From assembly GCF_020907275.1 (NCBI RefSeq), contig NZ_JAJJWI010000035.1, forward strand, positions 1 through 34,380: 34,380 nucleotides of DNA, written 5' to 3'. Positions within the stretch are counted from its first letter, which is position 1. Every line of letters begins with the position of its first letter. The notes beneath the pieces are model-generated. The model was not told the DNA's origin. It ran no database searches and saw only the letters and a list, made by a program, of their open reading frames with translations. Origin of the DNA: Pontibacter silvestris. GTDB lineage: Bacteria > Bacteroidota > Bacteroidia > Cytophagales > Hymenobacteraceae. The position numbers were made by a program, and so were the translations under genes. Positions 26,013-34,355 of the stretch are shown here, one piece after another.

Positions 26013-26927
26013 TCACACCCGATAGAACACCTTCAAGTGTCGAAGCCGTTTTTTTACCAGCTTATTCCTCATCGGCTCAAACCTGTATATCTCCTCATTG
26101 TCCTTTTTAACTATAATATAGAAAGGCTGATCCATTATTTCCGTGAGATGATATATGCTTGCAAGCTCTGCGATGTCCTCAAACCAGCTTGCCATTCCAT
26201 ACAAAGAGGCAAACGGTGTTTTGCCGAGATTCCGGTAAATTTCAGGCGCTAAGGCTAATGCCACCGTTTTGCCACTGCGGAAGCGGGTTTTCTCCAGCAG
26301 TGAATCGGTAGAGTTACTGGTCGGAACGTTCATTTTATACCAAACATTTTGAGTGAATGGGGTTGGCTTAACAAGTGCCTCTCTGTCGTTAGGGTGCGGA
26401 GTGATCTCCAATACCGCGTCCACCACGTGCGTGGCCTCGTGCAGCAGGACGTATAAAAAAGCATCCAAGCCACCTGCCTCAATTTTGATTTCGTAACCTG
26501 GATTTTCCGACCGGTCAAAGCAGGTAAGTTCTTTCTGGGTGGCCCATTCCGAGATTGTCTCATGGAATATTCCCGCCCTGAAAGTGATGTTGTACATCTC
26601 AGTGGAGTCAGGGGTTACTACAGGTGATGTGAGCGCCGTGTTGGGCATATTGTCCATGAAGCTGATGCTATGCAGATGCCCCTTGAGTATTTTCTGATGC
26701 AGGGGAGGCAAAGCGGCAAAGGCTTTTTCCACCTTGGCCTTTTCAACTGCTGTCAACGCATGATTCGATGGACGCATGCCAGCTTCCCTAAACATCTTAA
26801 AAACGCTTTCAGGAGCCGCTGAGACCCGTGCCGCTGGGTCGAGATTAAGCTGTTGCTTTGGGTTCTGAGCGCATATGTTGAAGGACAAAGCGAAGTAAAG
26901 AGCGGTAATGAGATATATCCTAGGCAT
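26013..26927 (-). CDS. Putative secreted zinc metallopeptidase of unknown family (HExxH)
   Basis: The 304-residue protein has a signal peptide (MPRIYLITALYFALSFNICAQ). A zinc-protease motif HEATH (His163, Glu164, His167) sits in the helix FLYVLLHEATHVVDAVLE. About 80 residues later, WFEDIAELASIYHLTE offers Glu250 or Glu254 as a third, gluzincin-type ligand. I do not recognise a named family; the region before the motif (RAGIFHETISEWATQKEL) is not catalytic in appearance. It likely acts in the periplasm or outside. The gene stands alone between IS debris and an HxlR gene, so context gives no substrate. The base composition is more GC-rich than that of the SusCD block. Confidence 0.72.
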   Translation of the reverse strand: MPRIYLITALYFALSFNICAQNPKQQLNLDPAARVSAAPESVFKMFREAGMRPSNHALTAVEKAKVEKAFAALPPLHQKILKGHLHSISFMDNMPNTALTSPVVTPDSTEMYNITFRAGIFHETISEWATQKELTCFDRSENPGYEIKIEAGGLDAFLYVLLHEATHVVDAVLEITPHPNDREALVKPTPFTQNVWYKMNVPTSNSTDSLLEKTRFRSGKTVALALAPEIYRNLGKTPFASLYGMASWFEDIAELASIYHLTEIMDQPFYIIVKKDNEEIYRFEPMRNKLVKKRLRHLKVFYRV

Positions 26928-27075
26928 GGCTTTTATAAAAGATTCAATACAATTACAGTATCAATGATGTTACTGGCAACAGGCCGGCATTTAGTTGAAA
27001 AGGCCTTACTGGGGCGCATGTTACGATCCAGGAGGTGGCTCCCGACTGGTTTACTCTAATGATTCAGAATAACAG

Positions 27076-27447
27076 CTACTGACCTGCCAGGTATTCTGAC
27101 CGCTTCAGAATAACCGAACGCAGTCGCTCTCCGTGCATATCGCCCCAATGACCCAAAGCCGATATGACAGGAACCAGGGACTCCCCGAACTCGGTTAAAC
27201 TGTACTCCACTTTTGGCGGAACAACCGGGTAAATTACTTTAGCTATCAGTTCGTGCTCTTCCAGCTCTTTCAGCTGCATGTTCAAAACCCTGCGGGAGGC
27301 ATCCGGTATCTTCCGCTGCAGCTGGCTGGGGCGTTTGTTCCCTTCTTTGATGAACCACAGCAAACGGATTTTCCATTTACCGTAAAGTACCTCCCCAATC
27401 AGGTCAAGGCCACAGTTTAAGGTCGGCGGTATTTTCCTCTTGTACAT
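27076..27447 (-). CDS. HxlR-family (DUF24) winged-helix transcriptional regulator
   Basis: The 123-residue protein has the HxlR/DUF24 fold: LNCGLDLIGEVLYGKWKIRLLWFI (about 10-33), the recognition region RKIPDASRRVLNMQLKELEEHELI, and the wing VPPKVEYSLTEFGESLVPVI. Cys12 lies near the N-terminus, where related sensors such as YodB and HypR carry a redox-reactive Cys, so sensing of quinones, aldehydes or disulfide stress is plausible. It is divergent from the SDR gene, the usual arrangement for a regulator controlling its neighbour. The intergenic AGGGA/TCCCT repeat at 27485-27502 is the best operator candidate. Confidence 0.93.
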   Translation of the reverse strand: MYKRKIPPTLNCGLDLIGEVLYGKWKIRLLWFIKEGNKRPSQLQRKIPDASRRVLNMQLKELEEHELIAKVIYPVVPPKVEYSLTEFGESLVPVISALGHWGDMHGERLRSVILKRSEYLAGQ

Positions 27448-27572
27448 GATACAAAGCTATTTTAATGTTCCAAAGCATACAATAAGGGACAAATTTATCC
27501 CTATGCGAATCATTTTTCCGTACTTGACGCACCCACACATACGCTCCATATTTGTACCAAAACTTAGAGACT
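27448..27572 (+). promoter_or_regulatory. Divergent hxlR/SDR promoter region with operator-like repeat
   Basis: AGGGA (27485-27489) and TCCCT (27498-27502) form an inverted repeat with an 8-nt A/T spacer, centred between the two genes. Toward the SDR gene a TTG at 27524-27526 and TATTTG at 27549-27554 are separated by 22 bp. This roughly fits the Bacteroidetes -33/-7 pattern, although the -7 box lacks the two spacer bases of TAnnTTTG. Confidence 0.4.
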
Positions 27573-28367
27573 ATGGAAAAGCAATTTGATTACAACGATG
27601 AGTTATCAGGCAAAATCGCCCTGGTGACTGGCGGTACCAAAGGAGCCGGGAAAGCCATTGCCGAACGCTTATTCAACGCCGGGGCGACGGTAATTATTAC
27701 GGCCAGGAACGCACCCGAAAACCCGGACGGGAGACTGCATTTCATATCGGCTGATTTAAGCAAGCCCGATGGAACCCAAAAAGTTGTGGAGGAAGTCTTG
27801 GCTGTACACAGCAGGCTGGATATTCTGGTAAACAACCTCGGCGGTTCCGAAACCCCGGGCGGCGGTTTCGCCGTGCTGACAGATGAGGACTGGCAAACGA
27901 CCATTCAAACCAACCTACTGGCGCCCGTTCGTCTGGACAGGGGGTTCCTGCCGCAGATGGTGGAACGCAGCAGTGGCGTGATTATTCACATCGCCTCCAT
28001 TCAGGGCAGGCTCCCTTTGTATGACTCCACGCTGCCTTATGCGGCGGCCAAGGCCGGTCTGATAAACTACAGCAAGGCTTTATCGAACGAAGTGGCGCCT
28101 AAGGGCGTTCGGGTGCTCACCGTCTCACCCGGTTGGATTATGACTTCCTCTTCCAGCAGAATGATGGAACGGATCGCCGAAAGCTCAAACAGCACGGTAG
28201 AGCAAGCCACGCAGAGCGTGATGGATGCTTTGGGTGGAATCCCGATCGGCAGACCCGCAAAACCAGAGGAAGTCGCCGAACTGGTGGGCTTCCTGGTTTC
28301 TCCGAGAGCCGATTATCTGACAGGAACGGAGTACGTCATAGACGGCGGAACGATACCGACCATTTAA
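27573..28367 (+). CDS. Short-chain dehydrogenase/reductase (SDR), NAD(P)H-dependent
   Basis: The 264-residue protein is a classical SDR: the Rossmann motif TGGTKGAGKA (19-28), Asp61 region SADLS, NNLGG (88-92), catalytic Ser142, Tyr156 and Lys160 (YAAAK), and the C-terminal SPRADYLTGTEYVIDGG. I start at ATG 27573 (MEKQFDYN) rather than an upstream TTG, because the ATG precedes a normal SDR N-terminus. SDRs oxidise or reduce alcohols and carbonyls in the cytoplasm; the substrate is not predictable. It is followed 20 bp later by a SnoaL-like gene, and the HxlR regulator is divergent. The set looks like a stress-inducible carbonyl or quinone reduction unit. Confidence 0.94.
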   Translation: MEKQFDYNDELSGKIALVTGGTKGAGKAIAERLFNAGATVIITARNAPENPDGRLHFISADLSKPDGTQKVVEEVLAVHSRLDILVNNLGGSETPGGGFAVLTDEDWQTTIQTNLLAPVRLDRGFLPQMVERSSGVIIHIASIQGRLPLYDSTLPYAAAKAGLINYSKALSNEVAPKGVRVLTVSPGWIMTSSSSRMMERIAESSNSTVEQATQSVMDALGGIPIGRPAKPEEVAELVGFLVSPRADYLTGTEYVIDGGTIPTI

Positions 28368-28387
28368 TACCGTAAAAACAGAGAAAG

Positions 28388-28711
28388 ATGAATTTACCGA
28401 AAGTTATAGCAGATTTAGTAGCGGCACAGGACAACTACGACAGTGCTGCCTACGCAAAATGTTTTTCCGAGACAGCCGTCGTGGTGGATGAGGGAAAAGC
28501 CTACAGTGGAAGAAATGAAATAAGGCAATGGACAGCGGAGGCAAATGAAAAATACAGAACCGCCATGAAACCGATCAGCCTTTCGGAGAATGGCCCGACA
28601 AGTGTTCTTACGGCGGAGATCTCGGGCTCATTCCCTGGAAGTCCTGCCGTGCTGGACTTCCATTTTGAGCTGAAGGACGGACTTATCCATTCGCTAAGAA
28701 TAATAAACTGA
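28388..28711 (+). CDS. SnoaL-like / NTF2-like small protein
   Basis: The 107-residue protein fits the NTF2/SnoaL-like alpha+beta barrel: an N-terminal helix pair VIADLVAAQDNYDSAAYAKC, then FSETAVVVDEGKAYSGRNEIRQW, and strand-rich remainder ending LDFHFELKDGLIHSLRI. Such proteins are isomerases, cyclases or ligand-binding partners and are often paired with SDRs. No polar catalytic pair can be pinned from sequence. It sits 20 bp after the SDR gene in the same transcript and before a terminator. Confidence 0.85.
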   Translation: MNLPKVIADLVAAQDNYDSAAYAKCFSETAVVVDEGKAYSGRNEIRQWTAEANEKYRTAMKPISLSENGPTSVLTAEISGSFPGSPAVLDFHFELKDGLIHSLRIIN

Positions 28712-28743
28712 ACAAGGGAAGGTGCCGGCAAGGCTACCGCAAC

Positions 28744-28775
28744 AGGACTGACGCAGAATTAACCGCGTCAGTCCT
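28744..28775 (+). terminator. Hairpin terminator after the SDR-SnoaL operon
   Basis: AGGACTGACGC (28744-28754) pairs with GCGTCAGTCCT (28765-28775) over a 10-nt loop, an 11-bp perfect stem, followed by a short T-rich TTTGTACATT. It lies 33 bp past the SnoaL stop codon and closes that transcript. Confidence 0.7.
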
Positions 28776-28886
28776 TTGTACATTAAAATCTGTTGAATCA
28801 TGGTGCCAACAAGGCTTAGGAAGAAGGTTTCAAAGGCATCCCTATAACCAGTGTCACTCCCAAAGGCCATCAGTATCGGGTGTACG

Positions 28887-28937
28887 GCAGTACTGGGAAC
28901 TGACACACTGATCGTATGCGTCAGTTCCCAGTACTGC
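28887..28937. repeat. Perfect 18-bp inverted repeat, 15-nt loop
   Basis: GCAGTACTGGGAACTGAC (28887-28904) is exactly complementary to 28920-28937. There is no T-tract on either side. It lies between the SDR-SnoaL terminator and the 3' end of the tag gene on the minus strand, about 100 bp beyond that stop. A bidirectional terminator for the tag transcript or a mobile-element remnant are both possible. Confidence 0.85.
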
Positions 28938-29036
28938 GGTTACAGCATCGAGCACTTTCAGGACAGGTCAGAATGTATAGGCAATGTATAAACGGTGCGC
29001 TAGGCTGATGGCCGTCGTGTTTATATGTTGTAGCTT

Positions 29037-29588
29037 TTATTTTTCCTTCCACATTGGTTTTTCTTTCAATACTTTATCATATATGGCACACGTTTCAGTG
29101 TGTGCTCCGGGTAAATATCCGATGCTCATCAAAAATTCATTCACTATTTCCCCGCCCGTGAATTTGAAGGTTTTCTTGAAGAGCTTCACCCATTCCTCTT
29201 TTGGTTTGGGGTGATGATAGGCCAGCCATTTTTCAAATGAGCCATACTCAATTTGTAGCGCCAAAACAGCCTTGGCGTTCTCAATGGCTGCGTTTATCTT
29301 CAGGCGATTCCTGATGACCCCTGCGTCTGTCAATAGCCGTTCACGGTCCTCCTCAGTGTAGGCGGCAACTTCTTCGATGTTGAAACTGCTGTACGCTTTC
29401 CGGAAAGAGGCCTCTTTTTTCAGCATGGTTTCCCAGCTCAAACCTGCCTGATTGATTTCCAATAGCAAACGCCCGTACAGTTCGTTGTCATCGTGTATCG
29501 GAAAACCGTAGTGGTTGTCGTGGTAACTTTTGTGCAATGCCTTTCTTTCCTCTGGTTGCATTGCTTCAATTGCCAGGCAATAGCTCAT
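29037..29588 (-). CDS. tag: DNA-3-methyladenine glycosylase I
   Basis: The 183-residue protein matches Tag, which excises N3-methyladenine from alkylated DNA. Landmarks are YHDNHYGFPIHDD (about 21-33), LEINQAGLSWETMLKKEASFR (around 43-63), DAGVIRNRLKI (around 89-99) and FTGGEIVNEFLMSIG. The structural zinc site of E. coli Tag (Cys4, His17, His175, Cys179) has counterparts: Cys4, a His of the HDN segment, and HTETC near 163-167 with the right H-x3-C spacing. It overlaps the upstream MazG-like gene by 4 bp (ATGA), so they are translationally coupled: alkylation repair plus nucleotide-pool cleaning. Confidence 0.93.
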   Translation of the reverse strand: MSYCLAIEAMQPEERKALHKSYHDNHYGFPIHDDNELYGRLLLEINQAGLSWETMLKKEASFRKAYSSFNIEEVAAYTEEDRERLLTDAGVIRNRLKINAAIENAKAVLALQIEYGSFEKWLAYHHPKPKEEWVKLFKKTFKFTGGEIVNEFLMSIGYLPGAHTETCAIYDKVLKEKPMWKEK

Positions 29589-29860
29589 TTTATCAGGTTT
29601 TCGGTTTTGGTCAAAAAGTGCTCTAAGGCTTCTTTGGCATCAATATCCATGCGGTTTGCCAATACAATAAGCCACCAGATGCTTTCTCCTAATTTGTGCC
29701 CCAACTCCGCGTCGGTATCGGCTTTTGGCCAACGGTGCTGTTGCGACAGGGTGTGCCTGCCCACCAAGGCTGCATCGGTCAGAAAAGCCAAAGCATCTTC
29801 TTCTACAGTCCACTCGCTTCCGTGGTGGGTTAGCTCTAATTCGTGGTACTTTTTGCGCAT
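29585..29860 (-). CDS. MazG-like all-alpha NTP pyrophosphohydrolase-family protein
   Basis: The 91-residue protein ends with ELGHKLGESIWWLIVLANRMDIDAKEALEHFLTK, the helical MazG-like pattern (E-x-G-D/H-x-L-x-x-L-x-x-L-A-x-x-x-x-I-D-x-x-x-A). The usual ExxED metal motif is not fully visible, so activity as a nucleotide pyrophosphatase is uncertain. It precedes tag with a 4-bp overlap; a coupled sanitation/repair role is inferred. The start ATG at 29858-29860 is the only reasonable one. Confidence 0.7.
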   Translation of the reverse strand: MRKKYHELELTHHGSEWTVEEDALAFLTDAALVGRHTLSQQHRWPKADTDAELGHKLGESIWWLIVLANRMDIDAKEALEHFLTKTENLIK

Positions 29861-30304
29861 AACTAACGAACGTTATACAATAATATCGAGATTGTTACTG
29901 GTCATCTACATAGTTATTTTTTGCAAATGGTTGAGCGCAGTCGCACACAGCTACGGTATCAAAGGAGTTATTCCGTTTGTCCTTTTACAGTTAGTTGGCT
30001 AAACAGAACGAGGCTAACGAATATACTATACATTAATTTGACAATCACTGGATCTTCCCCTGAAATTCCCCAACTCAAAAGCCCTAGAATTGCGATACAG
30101 TTTTTGGAGATTAGCCCCAAAGTTGCCGTTCGTTGACCTTGTGCTTTTCCTGAAAATAGAGGGATTTATTTTAGCCATAAAGCAGTAGGCAGCGAAACAG
30201 AATGAGCTCATATTTTTCATTATTAACAAACAGTATGAGCTTTAAAAAAGCAAAGTTTTACTGGAATGGACAGAATGGGAACCCAGCTTGTCTGCGACCT
30301 GCCT
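29861..30304. other. Intergenic region without gene; 8-bp inverted repeat
   Basis: This 444-bp gap lies between the MazG-like start and the GH95 stop. Short open frames here have no recognisable family. The one structure of note is AGCTCATA (30205-30212) with TATGAGCT (30234-30241) across a 21-nt A/T-rich spacer, about 64 bp past the GH95 stop. It overlaps the palindrome ATGAGCTCAT (30202-30211). It could end the GH95 transcript or serve as a binding site. Confidence 0.45.
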
Positions 30305-32776
30305 TTATAATCCCTTGAAGCTGTAGGTTTTCCCCTTCCTGGTTGACAGGTCAAATAGCTGTGTGGGCGGAAGCGCTGCTCCTGCCGTTTCCCTCCCTTG
30401 AGCAACCAACGGTTCCCTGATCATCGCCGTCTGGAAAAACTCATTACTGTTCTCGCCATCCGCTGCCTTTAACTCACTCTTACCCGTTAGCTCCAGCTGC
30501 TCGGATGACCTGATACGACAGTTTCCGCCCAGCTTGGAGTGCACCGTCAGCGTCTTTACTTTTCCGTCTTCCCAGCTCATATCAATTATAAAACCACCTC
30601 TGGCTACCAAGCCCTTCACTTCACCTGTTTGCCAGGCATCGGGAAGCGCCGGGAGCAAGTGTATGGCTCCGTCATGGCTTTGCAGCAGCATTTCAGCGAT
30701 GCCGGAAGTACAGCCAAAGTTGCCGTCTATCTGGAAAGGCGGGTGAGCGTCGAACAGGTTCGGGTAGGTACCGCCGCCTTCTCCTTTCTCCTCGTCTCCG
30801 GCTGGTGTTAACTGGTCTTGGATGAGTTTATAGGCGCGGTTGCCGTCCAGTAGCCTTGCCCACAGGTTTACCTTCCAGCCCATCGACCAGCCGGTGGATT
30901 TGTCTCCCCTGTACACTAAAGAAGTCCTTGCTGCATTGAATAATTCTGGATGGCTAAAAGGCGATATCTGGTTGCTTGGGTACAGGCCATACAAGTGCGA
31001 CACGTGGCGGTGTTTGTCACCGGTTTTGTCCCAGTCCTGCATCCACTCTTGCAGTTGCCCGTGCTGCCCTACCTGCATGGGCGGAAGCCTGTCACGCATG
31101 GCCTTCAGAGAATCTGCAAAGGGTTTGTCTGTATTCAGTGCCTCTGATGCATGAATGATATTTGAGAATACATCGAACACCAGCTGGTTATCCATGGTGG
31201 TGCCGGCGGCGATGGATACCCCGCTTTGGTGCTTGTTCTCCGGTGACATAGAAGGGACCACAACGAGCCATTTGTGTTCCGGTTCTTCCTGCAGCACGTC
31301 GGCATAAAACTGCGCAGCTCCTTTCAGCACCGGGTACATTTCCTGCAGAAATTTCTTGTCACCGGTAAAGAGGTAGTGCTGCCAGATGTGCTGTGTCAGC
31401 CATGCACCGCCCATTGGCCAAAGGCCATAGAAAGCACCGTCGATCGGGCCCGTCATGCGCCAGAGGTCGGTGTTGTGGTGCATGTTCCAGCCACGGGCGT
31501 TGTACATTTTGTGGGCACTTTCCCGGCCTGTCTCTGACAGCTCTTTGATCATGGCGAAGAGCGGTTGGTGCATCTCCGGCAGGTTCGTCACCTCCGCCGG
31601 CCAGTAGTTCATTTCGGTGTTGATGTTGACGGTGTACTTGCTGTCCCAGGGCGGGGAAATCTTATCGTTCCAAATGCCCTGCAGGTTGGCAGGCTGTGTG
31701 CCGGGCTGTGAGCTGGAGATGAGCAGGTAGCGCCCGAATTGGAAGTACAAAGCCGCTAGATGCGGGTCGTTGCCCGTCGCGAAGGCAGCCAGTCGCTCAT
31801 CCGTCGGTTTATGCACAGCATCTGTTACGCCCAGGTCAAGTGACACTCTATCGAAGTACTTTCTGTAGCTGTCAATGTGCTCTTGCCGGGCCTTTTTATA
31901 CTTGTGCTTCGTAGCATCTGCCAAAAGCTGCGCTGCCTTCTCACCTTCATGGCCGCTCAAATCTTTGTAGCTCTTAAAGTTGGTGGCCATGGAAACATAA
32001 ATCGTTGCCTCGTCGGCACCCCTAATCTGGAGCGTGTTGCCCGTGGCAGAGACCTTTCCTCCTCTCACCACAGGCTGTACCTGCGCCTGAAACTTCACCT
32101 TTCCTTTCTTATTATCCACATCCCCGGAAGTACCGCTTAGAACCAGCTGACTTTGCTTTGCCGTTACCTCATACTTTTGGTGCGGGCTACTCATACGTAG
32201 AGTACAGGTGATGCTTTTAGGCTTATTGGCGGTTAGCCTGATAATGATGACATTATCAGGGAAAGACGAAAGCATCTCCCGCTTGTAAGTCACCCCATCC
32301 ACTTTATATGTGACAGAGGCGATGGCCTGCTCAATATTCAAATCACGGGAGTAGGCTGTTGCGGCATCGTGCCCGGGAAAAGAGATGAACAGATCGCCGA
32401 CCGGCTGGTAAGGCATTCCGTAGTTCAGGTTAGCAGGAGCCTGGCGTGGCACCTTTTCCAGCGCAAGCTCCTGTGCCTCCTTATACTTGCTCTCAAAGAT
32501 CAACCTGCGGATTTCAGGCAAGGCGCTGTTGATATCCTCGTTTATGTTATTTCCTGGCTCACCTGCCCAAACCGTCTCCTCGTTTAGCTGCAGATGCTCT
32601 CGTGCCGGTGTTCCGAACACCATTGCTCCGATGCGCCCGTTACCAATCGGCAGCGCCTCATTCCAGTCGGCAGCTGGTTTATCGTACCACAGTTTGTAGG
32701 GGGCCAGTGCTTCTTGTGCAAAGCTGCATAGAACGGCACATAGTAAAGGCAGGGTTAACAAACAAGCTTTTCCCAT
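30305..32776 (-). CDS. Glycoside hydrolase family 95 alpha-L-fucosidase, exported
   Basis: The 823-residue protein has a signal peptide (MGKACLLTLPLLCAVLCSFAQ). GH95 features in order: the N-terminal beta domain starting YDKPAADWNEALPIGNGRIGAMVFG with LNEETVWAGEPG; the (alpha/alpha)6 barrel with VNINTEMNYWPAE, where Asn383 and Asn385 match the water-activating Asn pair of AfcA; PSMSPENK with Glu513 as the likely acid; and HPPFQIDGNFG before the C-terminal domain. GH95 enzymes invert alpha-1,2-linked fucose (some act on galactose or other residues). The gene stands alone with no other carbohydrate enzyme or SusCD beside it, so it is not part of the amide locus across the IS cluster. Confidence 0.94.
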   Translation of the reverse strand: MGKACLLTLPLLCAVLCSFAQEALAPYKLWYDKPAADWNEALPIGNGRIGAMVFGTPAREHLQLNEETVWAGEPGNNINEDINSALPEIRRLIFESKYKEAQELALEKVPRQAPANLNYGMPYQPVGDLFISFPGHDAATAYSRDLNIEQAIASVTYKVDGVTYKREMLSSFPDNVIIIRLTANKPKSITCTLRMSSPHQKYEVTAKQSQLVLSGTSGDVDNKKGKVKFQAQVQPVVRGGKVSATGNTLQIRGADEATIYVSMATNFKSYKDLSGHEGEKAAQLLADATKHKYKKARQEHIDSYRKYFDRVSLDLGVTDAVHKPTDERLAAFATGNDPHLAALYFQFGRYLLISSSQPGTQPANLQGIWNDKISPPWDSKYTVNINTEMNYWPAEVTNLPEMHQPLFAMIKELSETGRESAHKMYNARGWNMHHNTDLWRMTGPIDGAFYGLWPMGGAWLTQHIWQHYLFTGDKKFLQEMYPVLKGAAQFYADVLQEEPEHKWLVVVPSMSPENKHQSGVSIAAGTTMDNQLVFDVFSNIIHASEALNTDKPFADSLKAMRDRLPPMQVGQHGQLQEWMQDWDKTGDKHRHVSHLYGLYPSNQISPFSHPELFNAARTSLVYRGDKSTGWSMGWKVNLWARLLDGNRAYKLIQDQLTPAGDEEKGEGGGTYPNLFDAHPPFQIDGNFGCTSGIAEMLLQSHDGAIHLLPALPDAWQTGEVKGLVARGGFIIDMSWEDGKVKTLTVHSKLGGNCRIRSSEQLELTGKSELKAADGENSNEFFQTAMIREPLVAQGRETAGAALPPTQLFDLSTRKGKTYSFKGL

Positions 32777-33321
32777 GGGTTATTTTCATGTCTCACTCAT
32801 GCCTTCCTACCATACGGCTTTTGGAAGGGTGATGACTTTTTACGTCTGATGATTATACAATATATGTATTTTTTTTAACCCTTCATTCGGCGCAGTTCTA
32901 TAAAAATGATGAAGACATTGGCTGAATCAAAAGAAAATCAGACTGAACAGCGGACAGTTGTTGCTCAGTGTAGCGGTCTTTCCCTGAAATTTGCAATCTC
33001 ATGCCCTCTTTCTTGAGGCAACAAAGAGCAACTACCACAATTGCTTATTTAGCAACAACGAAGCAACATTGAGCAATTACGGCTTGTACTGCATTCCAGA
33101 ATAATTCTTTAAAAAAACATAAAAGCAGTTATGGGGGAAACCCGCCTGATGGACTCCTCTTGAGGGGACGGGTTTGGGTAATTTCAGGAGGTTGTGCTGC
33201 TCTCCACTTTAAAGGTGCGGGTTGAGAAAGATGTTATAATATCCTATCTTGTATGATCAAAGTATGAGGAAATGTGCGAGGCATGCACGCAAGACACCCA
33301 TACCTTCTAAAGCATGAAGCT
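32777..33321. other. Intergenic region between GH95 and the broken secreted-protein gene
   Basis: No gene is supported in these 545 bp. AAACCCG (33138-33144) and CGGGTTT (33169-33175) form an imperfect hairpin with an inner CCTC-TT-GAGG, a possible terminator or leader structure upstream of the following gene. A patch at 33015-33080 repeats GCAAC/GCAAT several times without regular spacing. Both flanking genes are transcribed outward, so promoters for both should lie here. Confidence 0.45.
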
Positions 33322-34355
33322 ATGAAGTCAGCTCTACTCCTTTTGCTGCTGTTCATACCACTGGCGGCTTTCGCCCAGAGGGAAGCTAATAATTGGTATT
33401 TCGGAAGTGGAGCGGGTTTGAGTTTTAGCAATGGCTATGCTGAGCCATTGACTGAAGGGGAAATGTATCAGCATGAAGGCTGTGCCACTATGTCCGACTC
33501 AGGGACTGGTGAGCTTCTTTTCTACACTGATGGAATACAAGTCTGGAATCGACAGCACTAGGTGATGCCTAATGGCAGGAACCTCTTGGGGCACTACTCC
33601 TCCACGCAATCTGCACTAATTGTCCCATTCCCTCATCACCCACAGCAATACTACCTTTTCGCCATTGATGCTATACCTCAACACAGTGCATCTCCCTTCG
33701 ACTTGACATATTCAGTTGTGAATATGAGCCTTGATGGAGGCTTAGGCGATGTCGAAACTTCCATAAAAAACATAAGCCTTATGCCCTCCGCAGCTGAAAA
33801 GCTGACGGCTGTGCCCCATGCCAACGGGCAGGACCTTTGGGTAATTTCGCATGGTGCGGATAATGATGAGTTCTATGTTTTCCTACTTTCTGAGGCTGGC
33901 GTTTCGGGGCCAGACACCTATCGTACAGGAATTGATTATGGAGGAGTTGACCGTGGCGTTGCAGGCTATCTAAAGGCGTCTCCTAACGGGAAGAAGTTAG
34001 CCAATGCCCTATGGTCTGATACTGCTGTTGTTGAGCTTTTTGATTTCGATGCGGCTACTGGCACAATCTCTAATGCCAATACGCTAAGCTTAGCTCCTCT
34101 TAACTTGGACTTATACTCTGAAGGAAGGAATGTTTATGGCATTTCCTTCTCCCCTGACAATACGAAACTATATGTTAGTGGCTACTCCATCACCCAATTC
34201 GATCTCTCTCTGCCCACCACCCAGGAGATAGTCGATTCTCAGGAAGAGGTTACAGCCTATGAGCCTTTTTCATACAGTCTTGTCAAAAGCCTGCAACTGG
34301 GGCCTGACGGAAGGCTCTATAACAATGCAAGTGCCAATAGCTTCTACGTCATTAA
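33322..34355 (+). pseudogene. Secreted beta-propeller/PKD-type (gliding/T9SS-associated) protein gene, broken by a stop codon and an IS3
   Basis: ATG 33322 begins a signal peptide (MKSALLLLLLFIPLAAFAQ), followed by REANNWYFGSGAGLSF and EGCATMSDSGTGELLFYTDGIQVWNR. This opening is common in large Bacteroidetes proteins with a gliding-motility or type IX C-terminal domain. A TAG (33559-33561) then interrupts the frame, but the same frame continues with VMPNGRNLLGHYSSTQSALIV, exactly what the family has next. The usual residue at the stop is Gln or similar, so CAG to TAG is the simplest cause. The frame stays open for 264 more codons (SPNGKKLANALWS, FSPDNTKLYVSG) up to the IS3 left end at 34356. 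The C-terminal part is outside the window or lost. Confidence 0.85.

Noticed and set aside
25895..26252. Two overlapping plus-strand frames at the end of the metallopeptidase gene
   Set aside because: Alternative-start frames partly antisense to the metallopeptidase C-terminus, with no recognisable domain.
29493..30002. 169-residue plus-strand frame over tag and the MazG-like gene
   Set aside because: Antisense to two coupled genes with clear families; translation is an unstructured Cys- and Ser-rich string.
30305..32776. Treating the GH95 fucosidase as part of the SusCD locus
   Set aside because: It lies more than 6 kb beyond the last enzyme gene, across IS debris, with different composition and several unrelated genes between.
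33015..33080. Repeated GCAAC/GCAAT words suggesting a CRISPR-like or iteron array
   Set aside because: Units are only 5-6 bp, unevenly spaced, without constant repeat length or spacers, and no cas or rep gene is near.
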